Source of the DNA: Candidatus Methylaffinis lahnbergensis
Lineage (GTDB): Bacteria; Pseudomonadota; Alphaproteobacteria; Rhizobiales; Beijerinckiaceae
Direction: 5' to 3'
Assembly (NCBI GenBank): GCA_002890675.1
Contig: PEFW01000015.1
Coordinates: forward strand, 1-58,749
Length of the DNA stretch: 58,749 bases
Under the pieces are notes generated by a model that was given only the letters and a program-made list of their open reading frames with translations, had not been told where the DNA came from and made no database searches. This document shows positions 10,998 to 20,978 of the stretch, in pieces; positions within the stretch are counted from its first letter, which is position 1, and each line of letters opens with the position of its first letter. The position numbers and the translations under genes were made by a program.

Positions 10998-13900
10998 TCA
11001 AGCCGCGAAAACATCATCCATGAAGGCTTTGAGTTGCGCCAAATGTTTCGACATCAGCCCGGTCGCGGTCGAGGCCGCCGCGGGCCTGCCGGCATAAAGC
11101 GGCCGCTTGGTTTTGCCGCCCGTCTGGCCAAGCACCCATTCGAGATAGGGGTCGACAAAATTCCAGGCGCCCATGTTTTTTGGCTCCTCCTGGCACCAGA
11201 AGATGTCCGCCCCTTTGAAACGCGACAAAGCCGCGACAAGGGCTTTTAGCGGGAAGGGATAAAGCTGCTCGACACGCAGGAGATAGACATCGTCGATTGC
11301 CCGTTTTTCGCGCTCTTCAAAAAGATCGTAGTAGACTTTCCCGGAACACAACACCACCCGGCGGATCTTGGCGTCTTCCACGACGGTAATCGTCCCGCCA
11401 TCTGGCCGCTCCGCGCCATCCATCAAGATACGGTGGAAGGAGGCGCCGATCGTAAAGTCGTCGAGCCTCGAAACCGCGCGCCTGTGACGCAACAACGATT
11501 TCGGCGCCATCAAGACCAGCGGCTTGCGGATGTCGCGCTGCAATTGACGCCGCAGGATGTGAAAATAATTGGCGGGTGTCGTGCAATTCGCCACTTGCAT
11601 ATTGTCTTCGGCGCATAATTGCAGATAGCGTTCGAGCCGCGCCGAGGAATGTTCCGGCCCCTGGCCTTCGTAGCCATGCGGCAGGAGGCAGACGAGACCC
11701 GACATCCGCAGCCACTTGCGTTCGCCGGACGAAATGAATTGATCGAACAAGACCTGCGCGCCATTGGCGAAATCGCCGAACTGAGCTTCCCAAATGGTCA
11801 AGGCATTGGGCTCGGATAGTGAATAGCCATATTCAAAGCCAAGCACGGCCTCTTCCGACAACATTGAGTTGATGACTTCGAAATGCGCCTGCTCGTCACG
11901 GATATTATTCAAGGGAATGTAGCGGGCTTCCGTCTCCTGGTCGATCAGGACGGAATGGCGCTGTGAAAAAGTGCCGCGCTCGGTGTCCTGGCCGGAAAGA
12001 CGCACCGGATAGCCTTCGTCGACAAGCGTCGCGAAAGCGAGCGCCTCACCCATGGCCCAGTCGATGCCCTCGCCGGTCTCAACCATCTTGCGCCGATTGT
12101 CGAGCAGGCGCCGGATGGTGCGGTGGACGTTGAACCCTTCGGGAACCGAAGTGATGCGAAGACCGATTTCGGCCAGCCGTGCGCGGTCGACGCCGGTGCG
12201 GCCACGGCGATCGTCCTCAGCTCCTGCCGGCGCCGGCCTCAGGCCCACCCAGCGGCCATCGAGCCAATCGGCCTTGCCGGGTTTAAAGGATTGACTGGCT
12301 TCGAACGCGGTTTCGAGGTGATGCCGCCAATTCGCTTGCAACTTTGCAACCTCGCCATCGGTCAAAACTCCCTCGGCAACGAGCTTCTCGGTGTAGATTT
12401 GGAGCGTCGTCTTGTGCGAATGGATCTTCTTGTACATCACCGGCTGAGTGAAGGCAGGCTCGTCGCCTTCGTTGTGGCCGAACCGGCGATAGCAGAACAT
12501 ATCGATGACCACCGGCTTATGGAATTTTTGCCGGAATTCAATCGCGATCTTCGCGGCATAGACTACGGCTTCGGGATCGTCGCCGTTGACGTGAATGATC
12601 GGCGCCTCGATCATTTTCGCGGTATCGGATGGGTAGGGCGAAGACCGCGAATAGCGTGGCGAGGTGGTGAAGCCGATCTGATTATTGATGATGAAGTGAA
12701 TCGACCCTCCGGTCCGATATCCCTTGAGCCCGGAAAGACCGAAACACTCGGCGATCACGCCCTGACCCGCGAACGACGCGTCGCCATGAATGAGGAGAGG
12801 CAGCACTTTCGTGCGTTGGACGACATCGTGCAATTGATCTTGCTTGGCGCGCACCTTGCCGAGCACGACGGGATCGACGATCTCGAGATGCGACGGGTTC
12901 GCGGTCAGCGAAAGGTGGACCCGATTATTGTCGAAATCGCGGTCGGAGGAGGCGCCGAGATGATATTTGACGTCGCCGGAACCCGCGACGTCCTCGGGCG
13001 TAAAAGAGCCGCCCTTGAATTCATTGAAAATCGCCTTGTGCGGCTTCCCCATGACCTGGGAAAGGACGTTGAGGCGACCACGGTGCGCCATGCCGAGCAC
13101 GATGTCCTGGATCCCCAAGGCGCCGCCGCGTTTGATAATTTGCTCTAGCGCCGGGATCATGGCTTCACCGCCGTCGAGACCGAAACGCTTCGTGCCCGTG
13201 TATTTGATGTCGAGGAATTGCTCGAATCCCTCCGCCTCGACAAGCTTGTTGAGCATCGCCCGCTTGCCTTCCTTGGTGAACGTAATTTCCTTGTCCGGGC
13301 CTTCGATCCGCCGCTGCAGCCAACCCTTTTCAGCCGGATCGGAGATATGCATGAATTCGAACCCGATGGTGCCGCAATAAGTGCGGCGCAAGATCTTCAG
13401 CATTTCGGGAATGGTCGCGAATTGAAGCCCGAGCACTCCAACAATGAAAATTTTCCGGTGGTAGTCCGCTTCCGTGAACCCATAGGTGGCCGGATGCAGC
13501 TCCTCGTGATCTTTCGGGGGCTCGATGCCAAGCGGATCGAGATTGGCATGGAGATGACCACGTATGCGATAGGCACGGATCATCATCAGCGCTCGCACCG
13601 AATCGCGGGTCGCGCGTTGGAGCTCGCCGGGGGAAAGAGAAGTGCCCTCTCCGGCTTGCGCCTCGAGCTTGGCGCCGATCGAGGTCTCCGATTCTGCCCA
13701 ATTGCCGTCGAGCGCCGAAACGAGTTCGCCGCTGGCGGAAATGGGCCAGCCGGGCCGCTTCCAGCGCGGCCGTTGCGCTCCGTTCGCGATCATGGCGCTA
13801 TCGTCGTTCATCTGCGCGAAGAATTCGCGCCACGAGGGGTCGAGAGAGGCGGGATCGCAGAGATAGCTATCTTGGAGTTGTTCAACATAAGCGGCGTTCG

Positions 13901-14006
13901 CCACGTCAAGAAACGACGTCCGCGCGAAGGCGGAATTTGCGGCCGATCGGCTGCCCGACCCGCCGCCCGAACCATTTGCATTTCCATTCGTATCTCGGCG
14001 CGCCAT
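10998..14006 (-). CDS. sucA: 2-oxoglutarate dehydrogenase E1 component
   Basis: About 1002-aa thiamine-diphosphate decarboxylase of the 2-oxoglutarate dehydrogenase complex. Features in order are an N-terminal helix SFLDVANAAYVEQLQDSYL, IGFEFMHISDPAEKGWLQ, the ThDP region with GMAHRGRLNVL and HGDASFAGQGVIAE, and the C-terminal transketolase-like EAQFGDFANGAQVLFDQFISSGE and LPHGYEGQGPEHSSARLERYLQL. The ATG at 14006 has GAAGGAG at the right spacing, so the extra in-frame ATGs at 14012 and 14027 are probably not used. The Gly/Ser-rich insert at residues 5-18 is a low-complexity extension. An unusual repeat array lies just upstream. Confidence 0.97.
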   Translation of the reverse strand: MARRDTNGNANGSGGGSGSRSAANSAFARTSFLDVANAAYVEQLQDSYLCDPASLDPSWREFFAQMNDDSAMIANGAQRPRWKRPGWPISASGELVSALDGNWAESETSIGAKLEAQAGEGTSLSPGELQRATRDSVRALMMIRAYRIRGHLHANLDPLGIEPPKDHEELHPATYGFTEADYHRKIFIVGVLGLQFATIPEMLKILRRTYCGTIGFEFMHISDPAEKGWLQRRIEGPDKEITFTKEGKRAMLNKLVEAEGFEQFLDIKYTGTKRFGLDGGEAMIPALEQIIKRGGALGIQDIVLGMAHRGRLNVLSQVMGKPHKAIFNEFKGGSFTPEDVAGSGDVKYHLGASSDRDFDNNRVHLSLTANPSHLEIVDPVVLGKVRAKQDQLHDVVQRTKVLPLLIHGDASFAGQGVIAECFGLSGLKGYRTGGSIHFIINNQIGFTTSPRYSRSSPYPSDTAKMIEAPIIHVNGDDPEAVVYAAKIAIEFRQKFHKPVVIDMFCYRRFGHNEGDEPAFTQPVMYKKIHSHKTTLQIYTEKLVAEGVLTDGEVAKLQANWRHHLETAFEASQSFKPGKADWLDGRWVGLRPAPAGAEDDRRGRTGVDRARLAEIGLRITSVPEGFNVHRTIRRLLDNRRKMVETGEGIDWAMGEALAFATLVDEGYPVRLSGQDTERGTFSQRHSVLIDQETEARYIPLNNIRDEQAHFEVINSMLSEEAVLGFEYGYSLSEPNALTIWEAQFGDFANGAQVLFDQFISSGERKWLRMSGLVCLLPHGYEGQGPEHSSARLERYLQLCAEDNMQVANCTTPANYFHILRRQLQRDIRKPLVLMAPKSLLRHRRAVSRLDDFTIGASFHRILMDGAERPDGGTITVVEDAKIRRVVLCSGKVYYDLFEEREKRAIDDVYLLRVEQLYPFPLKALVAALSRFKGADIFWCQEEPKNMGAWNFVDPYLEWVLGQTGGKTKRPLYAGRPAAASTATGLMSKHLAQLKAFMDDVFAA

Positions 14007-14021
14007 CGTCATCTCCTTCGG

Positions 14022-14093
14022 GCCCAAATCCTTAAGCCCAAGTCATTAAGCCCAAAGTTTTGAGCCCGCGTTTTTCGGGCCAAAGCCTTTTAA
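14022..14093. repeat. 14-bp imperfect tandem repeat in the sucA leader
   Basis: On the plus strand, units read GCCCAAATCCTTAA (14022-14035), GCCCAAGTCATTAA (14036-14049), GCCCAAAGTTTTGA (14050-14063) and a degenerate GCCCGCGTTTTTCG (14064-14077). A related 16-bp unit, GGCCAAAGCCTTTTAA, runs to 14093. The array ends 16 nt upstream of the sucA ATG, so it lies in the 5' leader. It could be an operator array, an RNA element or a slippage product. Confidence 0.7.
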
Positions 14094-14449
14094 GCCACAT
14101 GTCTCAGCCTTACGCCCAGGCTGGGTGCCAGCCGAGATGCAGCAGCAGGCCGAGGTCGTCGTGCTGGGCGACGTGCTCCACGATTTTGCCCGACGCAGCT
14201 CCCGCTTGATCCGGCATACCCCGGATAGTGCCCGGTTTCGGTCGAAATCTTCCACTTCTGCCATTTCTGGCAACCCTAACCGTCGCCGCATTTTGTCAAC
14301 GGGGATCGGGTCGCGCCGACGTCCCGCCGAACGCTGTGGGCCGGCGATGCATTCGTTTCCGCAATAAACCCAAGCCTGGCCCGGTCGGCCCGGTTGTCGG
14401 CAGCTTGTCCATTACATGCGGACGCCCCTCGTCTTTCTCAAGATCTGGC
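14094..14449. other. sucD-sucA intergenic stretch without a recognised gene
   Basis: About 356 bp. Short open frames exist on both strands, but none looks like a protein family or has a convincing ribosome-binding site. The space is unusually wide for the suc operon and may hold a secondary sucA promoter. Confidence 0.5.
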
Positions 14450-15334
14450 TCATCCGCGGAGCACATCGGCAAGGGTTTTGCCGAGCCTTGCGGGCGACGG
14501 CGACACGTGAATCCCGGCCGCTAGCATTGCGGCGATTTTGTCTTCGGCGCCCCCCTTGCCGCCGGCGATGATCGCGCCGGCGTGACCCATACGTCGGCCG
14601 GGCGGCGCGGTGCGGCCCGCGATAAAGCCGACGACCGGCTTGTTGCGGCCGCGCTTTGTCTCGCCGGCGATGAATTGCGCGGCATCTTCCTCGGACGAGC
14701 CGCCAATCTCGCCGATCATGATGATGGACTTGGTGGCGTCATCGGCCAGGAACATTTCCAAGACCTCGATGAAGTCGGCGCCCTTGACCGGATCGCCGCC
14801 GATGCCGACCGCGGTCGTCTGGCCGAGCCCTTCCCGCGTTGTTTGATACACGGCCTCGTAAGTCAAGGTTCCCGAGCGCGAGACAATTCCCACCGAGCCG
14901 GGCTTGAAGATATTGCCCGGCATGATGCCGATCTTGCATTCTCCGGCGGTCATCACGCCGGGGCAGTTCGGCCCGATCAGCCGCGATTTCGAGCCACACA
15001 GGGCACGTTTGACCTTTATCATGTCCGCGACGGGAATGCCCTCGGTGATGCAGACGATCAGCGGTATCTCCGCGTCGATCGCCTCGCAGATGGCGTCCGC
15101 CGCGCCGGGCGGCGGAACATAGACGACGCTCGCCTCGGCGCCGGTCGCCGCGCGTGCTCTAGCGACGGTGTCGTACACCGGCAGGCCAAGGTGCCTCGCG
15201 CCGCCCTTGCCGGGCGAGACGCCGCCGACCATCTTGGTGCCATAGGTGATCGCCTGTTCGGAATGGAAGGTGCCATTCTTGCCGGTAAAACCCTGGCAAA
15301 TGACCTTCGTATCCTTGTCGACGAGAATCGGCAT
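14450..15334 (-). CDS. sucD: Succinate-CoA ligase alpha subunit
   Basis: 294 aa. With SucC it converts succinyl-CoA to succinate while making ATP or [27 protein letters not shown] is the CoA-binding N-terminus (Rossmann fold). The phosphohistidine is H251 in [10 protein letters not shown], and [20 protein letters not shown] is also canonical. The start is set at 15334 because the open frame to 15472 only adds antisense-like residues. The gap to the sucC stop is 4 nt, so translation is probably coupled. Confidence 0.96.
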   Translation of the reverse strand: MPILVDKDTKVICQGFTGKNGTFHSEQAITYGTKMVGGVSPGKGGARHLGLPVYDTVARARAATGAEASVVYVPPPGAADAICEAIDAEIPLIVCITEGIPVADMIKVKRALCGSKSRLIGPNCPGVMTAGECKIGIMPGNIFKPGSVGIVSRSGTLTYEAVYQTTREGLGQTTAVGIGGDPVKGADFIEVLEMFLADDATKSIIMIGEIGGSSEEDAAQFIAGETKRGRNKPVVGFIAGRTAPPGRRMGHAGAIIAGGKGGAEDKIAAMLAAGIHVSPSPARLGKTLADVLRG

Positions 15335-15338
15335 TGCT

Positions 15339-16535
15339 TCAGTCTTTTCCGGCCGCCGCGACGATTTTCCGCGCGGCATCGTCGAGGTCGTCCGCGGTGA
15401 TGACATTGAGGCCGGATCGCGCGATGATTTTCTTGCCGAGCTCGACATTCGTGCCTTCGAGCCGCACGACAAGAGGGACTTCGAGGCCCGTTTCCTTCAC
15501 CGCGGCGACGACGCCCTCGGCGATGATGTCGCATTTCATGATCCCGCCGAAAATATTCACCAGAATGCCTCTGACTTTTGGGTCGACGGTGATGATCTTG
15601 AACGCTTCCGCCACCTTGTCCTTGGTGGCGCCGCCGCCGACATCGAGGAAATTCGCGGGCTCCGCGCCGTAAAGCTTGATAATGTCCATCGTCGCCATGG
15701 CAAGACCGGCGCCATTGACCATGCAGCCGATCGTGCCGGAGAGCGCGATATAATTTAAGTCATTTTTCGACGCCTCGATTTCCTTGGCGTCCTCCTCGGT
15801 TTCGTCGCGCAGGGCGGCGATTTCCGGATGCCGGTAAAGCGCGTTGTCGTCGAACGAGATTTTGGTGTCGAGGCATTTGAGCTGGCCCTCCGCCGAGACG
15901 ATCAGCGGGTTGATTTCGAGCATCGCCATATCCTTCGCGACGAAGGCTGCGTAGAGCTGCGAGGTCAGCTTTTCCGCCTGTTGGGCGACGCCGCCGGTAA
16001 GGCCAAGGACGTTGACGACCATCCGACCGTGGTGCGGCATGATCCCGGTTGCCGGATCGACAATGAAACTGGCGATCCGGTCCGGCATATGGCGCGCTAC
16101 TTCCTCGATGTCCATGCCGCCTTCGGTCGAAACAACGAAAGCGACGCGGCCCGCCGAACGATCGACTAGCAAGGAAAGATAAAACTCCTTGACGATATTG
16201 GCACCTTCCTCGAGATAAATCCGGTTGACTTGTTTGCCGGCGGGGCCGGTCTGCTCCGTCACGAGGGTCCGGCCAAGCATTTCGCGGACAAAGTTCTCGA
16301 CCTCGGCCACCGATTTGGCGATCCTTACCCCGCCTTTGCCGCCCGCCTCCTTCTCCTTGAAGGTGCCCTTGCCCCGCCCGCCGGCGTGGATTTGGGATTT
16401 TACGACCCAAACCGGCCCGCCGAGTTCCAAGGCGGTGGCCGCGGCGTCGGCGGTGCGCAGCACCGGGGTCCCGCGCAGCATCGGGACGCCGAATTCCTTG
16501 AGGACGGTTTTGGCCTGGTACTCGTGGATATTCAT
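15339..16535 (-). CDS. sucC: Succinate-CoA ligase beta subunit
   Basis: 398-aa ATP-grasp subunit. It begins [19 protein letters not shown] and has the nucleotide-binding [14 protein letters not shown] block, [14 protein letters not shown] and the C-terminal ligase domain [17 protein letters not shown] with [17 protein letters not shown]. It is the first intact gene of the leftward suc operon, so the operon promoter may lie in 16536-16797, between it and the mdh stub. The length is normal for the family. Confidence 0.96.
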   Translation of the reverse strand: MNIHEYQAKTVLKEFGVPMLRGTPVLRTADAAATALELGGPVWVVKSQIHAGGRGKGTFKEKEAGGKGGVRIAKSVAEVENFVREMLGRTLVTEQTGPAGKQVNRIYLEEGANIVKEFYLSLLVDRSAGRVAFVVSTEGGMDIEEVARHMPDRIASFIVDPATGIMPHHGRMVVNVLGLTGGVAQQAEKLTSQLYAAFVAKDMAMLEINPLIVSAEGQLKCLDTKISFDDNALYRHPEIAALRDETEEDAKEIEASKNDLNYIALSGTIGCMVNGAGLAMATMDIIKLYGAEPANFLDVGGGATKDKVAEAFKIITVDPKVRGILVNIFGGIMKCDIIAEGVVAAVKETGLEVPLVVRLEGTNVELGKKIIARSGLNVITADDLDDAARKIVAAAGKD

Positions 16536-16797
16536 CTACGATCTTTTTTCCTGCATTTCCTGTAGCAGTTTCCGCGCCAGTTCGACCCCGCCCGTGGCAA
16601 CACGGCGCACGACGGCATATGGCTAGCACCTGCAAGCCCGGAAAAATATGCCCAATTCATAGCAAAGCTGCATGAAGTTTTGTCTATCGCCGCCTATCCG
16701 ATTGCGTTTCATTGAGAACGATACGCCGGACGAAGAAAAATGGATTCGGCAAGAGCCGAAGCGGGAGGCGGATTGACTCCGGCCGCCTGCAAAAATA

Positions 16798-17045
16798 TCA
16801 GTTCGCGAGGGCGGGGTTGATCGTCTTGCAAGCCTCGACCATGTCTCGCACCGACCTGACGGATTTCTCAAACATCTGCCGTTCGGATGGGTCGAGCGTA
16901 ACCTCGACAATTTTCTCGACCCCTTTCGCGCCGATCACCACAACAGGTACGCCGGCGTAGAGACCCTCGACCCTATATTCCCCCTTAAACTTCGCCGCGC
17001 AGGAAAACAACCGGCGCTTGTCCTTAAGATTAAGCGTCGGCCATC
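16798..17045 (-). pseudogene. mdh: Malate dehydrogenase, C-terminal remnant
   Basis: About 80 codons to a stop at 16798. They include LKDKRRLFSCAAKFKGEY, GLYAGVPVVVIGAKGVEKIV and a tail ending MVEACKTINPALAN, matching the last quarter of bacterial malate dehydrogenase. The NAD-binding domain, catalytic His and substrate Arg residues are absent. Upstream of about 17045 the frame becomes unrelated, and the icd stop is only 36 bp away. The stub sits where many alphaproteobacteria have intact mdh before sucC, so it looks like a deletion product. No malate dehydrogenase activity is expected from it. Confidence 0.85.
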
Positions 17046-17081
17046 GCGATCGCCACTGCCGCCCCGGGCGCGTTTTATACC

Positions 17082-18299
17082 CTATCCTTCGCTCATGCGG
17101 GCGCGCAAATTTTCGCCGATCTTGTCGAGGAAACCTGTCGTCGAGAGCCAACGCTGGTCGGCGCCGACAAGGAGGGCAAGGTCCTTGGTCATGTAGCCGG
17201 CCTCCACCGTGGCGACGCAAGTCGCTTCGAGAGCCGGTGCGAAATTCGCGAGCTCGGCATTGCCGTCGAGCTTGGCGCGGTGCGCCAATGCCCGGGTCCA
17301 GGCAAAAATCGAGGCGATCGAATTGGTCGATGTCTCCTTGCCATTTTGATGTTCGCGGTAATGCCTTGTCACCGTGCCATGCGCGGCCTCGGCTTCGATC
17401 GTTTTGCCATCCGGAGTCATCAGCACCGAAGTCATGAGGCCGAGCGATCCGAATCCCTGCGCGACGATATCGGACTGGACATCGCCGTCATAGTTCTTGC
17501 AGGCCCAGACATAGCCGCCAGACCATTTGAGCGAAGAGGCGACCATGTCGTCGATCAGGCGATGCTCGTAGGTAAGTCCAGCCTCGCCGAACGCGTCTTC
17601 GAATTCGGTTTCGTAAATTTCCTGAAATAGATCCTTGAAGCGCCCGTCGTAGGATTTCAAAATCGTATTCTTCGTCGAGAGATAGACAGGATACTTGCGC
17701 ATGAGCCCGTAATTCATCGAAGCGCGGGCAAAATCCCGGATCGATTCGTCGAGGTTATACATCGCCAGGCAAACGCCTGGACCCGGATAGTCGTACACTT
17801 TTCGTTCGATGATCGCGCCATCATCGCCCTCGAACCTGATGACGAGGCGGCCTCTGCCGGGAACCTTGAAATCGGTCGCGCTATATTGGTCGCCGAAAGC
17901 GTGGCGGCCGATGACGATCGGCCGCGTCCAGCCGGGCACGAGACGCGGGACATTTTGGCAAATAATAGGCTCGCGGAAGATCACGCCGCCGAGAATATTG
18001 CGGATCGTGCCGTTCGGCGATTTCCACATTTGTTTCAGCTTGAACTCTTCCATCCGGGCTTCATCCGGTGTGATGGTGGCGCATTTGACGCCAGCGCCGT
18101 GTTTTTTGATGGCATTGGCGGCCTCCACCGTGATCCGATCGTTCGTCGCGTCGCGGTTTTCGATCGAGAGATCGTAATATTCGAGTTCGATGTCGAGGTA
18201 AGGATGAATGAGCTTGTCGCGTATATAATGCCAAATAATCCGCGTCATTTCGTCGCCATCGAGTTCGACAACGGGATTTCCAACCCTGATCTTCTTCAT
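17082..18299 (-). CDS. icd: Isocitrate dehydrogenase, NADP-dependent (type II)
   Basis: 405 aa. It oxidatively decarboxylates isocitrate to 2-oxoglutarate. The [23 protein letters not shown] start, [20 protein letters not shown], the substrate block [19 protein letters not shown] and [17 protein letters not shown] assign it to the dimeric eukaryote-like NADP-IDH group typical of alphaproteobacteria. C-terminal [14 protein letters not shown] is also canonical. It lies directly upstream of the mdh stub on the same strand, so it may share transcripts with the suc genes. Confidence 0.96.
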   Translation of the reverse strand: MKKIRVGNPVVELDGDEMTRIIWHYIRDKLIHPYLDIELEYYDLSIENRDATNDRITVEAANAIKKHGAGVKCATITPDEARMEEFKLKQMWKSPNGTIRNILGGVIFREPIICQNVPRLVPGWTRPIVIGRHAFGDQYSATDFKVPGRGRLVIRFEGDDGAIIERKVYDYPGPGVCLAMYNLDESIRDFARASMNYGLMRKYPVYLSTKNTILKSYDGRFKDLFQEIYETEFEDAFGEAGLTYEHRLIDDMVASSLKWSGGYVWACKNYDGDVQSDIVAQGFGSLGLMTSVLMTPDGKTIEAEAAHGTVTRHYREHQNGKETSTNSIASIFAWTRALAHRAKLDGNAELANFAPALEATCVATVEAGYMTKDLALLVGADQRWLSTTGFLDKIGENLRARMSEG

Positions 18300-18484
18300 C
18301 GTTGCTGCCCTTGGCTATTGCGGCATTGGCGGGACGGAACGGTTTCGCTCGCCCTTTGGGCATACGCACGGGCTTCGCGACAAGGCTCGCGACGCGAGCT
18401 TGCACGTCGAGTCCCGCGGGACTTGAAGCACAAGCGAATTTAATACCGGTTTTACAGGAAGCCGCAGTAGCCGGCCAACCGCTC

Positions 18485-19261
18485 TCATTTTGGCTGGCCG
18501 GAGCGAAGCAATTGGGCCACGGCCGGATCGGCATCGGCCACAAGCGATTCGAAAATTGGCTGGTTCTGCGGCCAGGCGTTGCGGTAGGCGGCCATGATCA
18601 CTTTTCGATATTCTGGCCCGCGTTCCAGAATCCCGCGAATATCGCTCTTGATGAACGCCTGGAGGTCCTTGTCGGCGAGCGCACTTGAGGTTGCCGCGCG
18701 TTCGAGGCGCCAAGGGGCGAGGTCCAAGGCACTCGGCGCGGTGAAATACGACATTTCGAGAAGAGTCCCAACCCGGTTCTCGCCGTCCGGCGAAATTGCC
18801 GGAAGTTTGGCCAACAAAAGCCATGCCGCGCCGTTGATAGGTGCGAGCGCCAGGGCGGTCTCCGCGTTGGCTCTGGCCCGCGCGAGTTGTCCGGAACTGG
18901 TCCAGTCGCGGATCGCCAGGCGATCGCTCCACATGAAGCGCGCGCCGGTGAACGCGGCTTCGGCCCAAAGATCTCCCCTTATCGCGCCAATTGCCGCGGC
19001 AAGAACTGCGCGGGTCCGGTGCTCCGCGGCTGTTTCGGCGCCGGCGCGATCGAACACAAGGCCGATGGGCTTTGGTCTTAGCAACTCGGGAAGCAGCATC
19101 CAAAGGCCGGATAGTCCGAGAATAATGCCAAAGACCAGGAGCGCCCAGCGCAGCCTCATGGGCGCCGACGAGAACTCGACGTCGAGCCTTGCAAGGAGAG
19201 CCTGGAGCTGGGGGTGGCGCGGGTCCAATTTCAACGATTCTGTCCCATGCGGCTGGAGCAT
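18485..19261 (-). CDS. Membrane-anchored protein of unknown function
   Basis: 258 aa. One clear membrane helix spans about residues 38-57 (LRWALLVFGIILGLSGLWML). The rest is Ala/Leu-rich and helical with TPR-like alternation (RARANAETALALAPINGAAWLLLAKL), presumably periplasmic. Cytosolic residues 1-35 are charged. The start ATG is at 19261. It may sit in a polysaccharide- or envelope-related context, but the neighbours (icd, a phosphatase) do not define a role. No enzyme motif is visible. Confidence 0.6.
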   Translation of the reverse strand: MLQPHGTESLKLDPRHPQLQALLARLDVEFSSAPMRLRWALLVFGIILGLSGLWMLLPELLRPKPIGLVFDRAGAETAAEHRTRAVLAAAIGAIRGDLWAEAAFTGARFMWSDRLAIRDWTSSGQLARARANAETALALAPINGAAWLLLAKLPAISPDGENRVGTLLEMSYFTAPSALDLAPWRLERAATSSALADKDLQAFIKSDIRGILERGPEYRKVIMAAYRNAWPQNQPIFESLVADADPAVAQLLRSGQPK

Positions 19262-19343
19262 GATTTGCGAACGGGGAAACTAAAAATCGTCCGGAAACAG
19301 ACAGTTTAGAACATGATCCGGTCCGGCCAAACCGTATACTTTT

Positions 19344-20075
19344 CTAAACGAATTCAATCTTATCACGTTCAAGTCTCAAACATGTCAACCGCCCGGTCGC
19401 ATAAGCGCCAGTGTCGATGTTGATGCGGTTGTTCCGCACGTCTGGTTCCCTGACCGGGGTGTGGCCATGGACGATAATTTTTTCGAACGGCTCCTCGTGC
19501 AAAAGAAAATCATCTCTTATCCAGAGCATATCTTCCTCGCGTTGGCGCGACAGGGGCGTGCCTGGCCGCACTCCCGCATGCACAAAGAAAAAATCCCCGC
19601 AAGTAAAACAGAGCTTTAGCCCGGCGAGAAACTGACTGTGGCTTTTGGGTATGGCGTTACACAGGCTTGCGGAGAGCTCCGCTTGTTCCTTGCGATCCGC
19701 ATTTATCGCCGGCGTCAGGCCGTAAGAGGCGAGCGTCGGCAAGGCGCCATATTGCGCCCAACACTTGAGAACGCCGGGATTTTCGAGAAATTCGGCAAGA
19801 AAGTGTTCATGATTGCCCTTGAGGCACGACAAGCGATGGGTCCTGGCGCGTTCGATCAACAAATCCAAAACGGCCGCGGAGTTCTGCCCGCGGTCGATAT
19901 AGTCGCCGAGGAAGATGTGAATAGTTTCGCCTATTGGGTGTTCCTTAAGATCCTCATCTACCCTTGAAAACAACTGTTTGAGCAAATCCGCCCGACCGTG
20001 GACATCGCCGACCGCGTAAATGCGCAGCCCTTCTGGCAAGAGGGGTGATGTATTGATGCGACGCGATTTCCACAT
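19344..20075 (-). CDS. Serine/threonine protein phosphatase, PrpA/metallophosphoesterase type
   Basis: About 243-aa calcineurin-like phosphoesterase with the full PPP signature set: GDVHGR, GDYIDRG, KGNHE, FVHAG and VHGHTP. The metal ligands are the D/H of GDVHGR, the D of GDYIDRG, the N/H of GNHE and the two later His. It resembles bacterial PrpA/PphA-type protein phosphatases more than ApaH. ATG 20075 (MWKSRRIN) is chosen over a TTG at 20171 because the extra 32 residues are not family-like. The substrate is unknown. Confidence 0.85.
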   Translation of the reverse strand: MWKSRRINTSPLLPEGLRIYAVGDVHGRADLLKQLFSRVDEDLKEHPIGETIHIFLGDYIDRGQNSAAVLDLLIERARTHRLSCLKGNHEHFLAEFLENPGVLKCWAQYGALPTLASYGLTPAINADRKEQAELSASLCNAIPKSHSQFLAGLKLCFTCGDFFFVHAGVRPGTPLSRQREEDMLWIRDDFLLHEEPFEKIIVHGHTPVREPDVRNNRINIDTGAYATGRLTCLRLERDKIEFV

Positions 20076-20859
20076 CAAGAGTTGGGCTTTACCCTCAGCT
20101 TTCCTGGGTGGCCGGAAAATTGTGCTGTGCGGCACGATCGGCGAGATTGCCGGTTCGTGGCTCGCTGTCAATAGGCGCGGAATGGCCCGGACACAAGGAG
20201 AACAACCCGTCTAGCTACAAGGGCAACGGCACTTGTGTCGCTCCCCTGATCACGCTGTTCGCGATCCTGTTTCACGCCAATGTCGACTGGGACCCACCGC
20301 GTTCGGTGATTGCCTCGCCGCGCTTCCACCGCGGGAATGGCACCCCCGCCATGGGCCACATGGGAGTTCCAAAAATCCATGCAGTCGGCCCGGAGCTGGG
20401 GTTTAAGTAAGATTTAACCATTCACGGACGTCCGGCTCCGGATTTTTTGAAAAAAACCCTTGTAATGTGTGGCGAATCGCATATTTCTGGCTTTGCCCAA
20501 TTTCGCACGTGCCTGTGGTTGCGTGCCGGTTGGCGGGGATCCGGACAAGAGGCCGGTTAACCGCCCAAAAAGGACCGGCAGCCGGAGGCGAACCGGCGAA
20601 CCCCGCCAAACGGGGGACGCGACTTAAAGCAACGACGGACCGGGCTTTTTCGTCTCTGCCAGCCTCCAAAGCTGGCTTACCGAAGAGGCTAGTCTTTCTT
20701 GCCGGGCGTGCGGAACGGGATCTCATCCCAATCCAAGCGATGGCCATGAACACTTTGGACGGCGCAATCCGCCTTGTCCAAGGTGGGAATGTCCGACGGC
20801 GCAGCATCAGACCGCGCGTAGTCCCTTAGGCAATTGTCTCGGGGGCGCCGCCGGTTGCG
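20076..20859. other. Long intergenic stretch upstream of the ornithine decarboxylase leader
   Basis: Almost 800 bp without a convincing gene. The short open frames on both strands lack family features. The right part holds several GC-rich palindromic segments and could belong to a long transcribed leader for the ornithine decarboxylase gene. Confidence 0.45.
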
Positions 20860-20978
20860 GATGGCGGTCAACTGAAGCGGTCGCGTCTCCAAAGCGCGGG
20901 CGCCCATGCGGCATTGCCATTCACCCGAAACTTGTTCGTTTCGGCGCGAAGGTTCGCGCCCTTCGAAGGGATGCCGCG
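20860..20978 (+). promoter_or_regulatory. Structured 5' leader of ornithine decarboxylase (possible speF-type RNA)
   Basis: Three consecutive hairpins precede the start codon: CCGAAAC/GTTTCGG (20925-20944), GCGCGAA/TTCGCGC (20944-20959) and the palindrome CCCTTCGAAGGG (20959-20970). The last hairpin contains the AAGGGA ribosome-binding site 7-8 nt before the ATG at 20979, so folding would hide it. A GCGGGCGCCCATGCGGCATT block precedes them (20895-20914). Alphaproteobacterial ornithine decarboxylase genes are known to carry the conserved speF leader RNA motif. Membership is my inference from context and structure, not from a covariance-model match. Confidence 0.5.

Noticed and set aside
12123..13148. 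341-codon plus-strand open frame inside sucA
   Set aside because: It is antisense to a clearly coding sucA, with Arg/Asp-rich shadow composition and no ribosome-binding site. Long antisense frames are common at this GC content.
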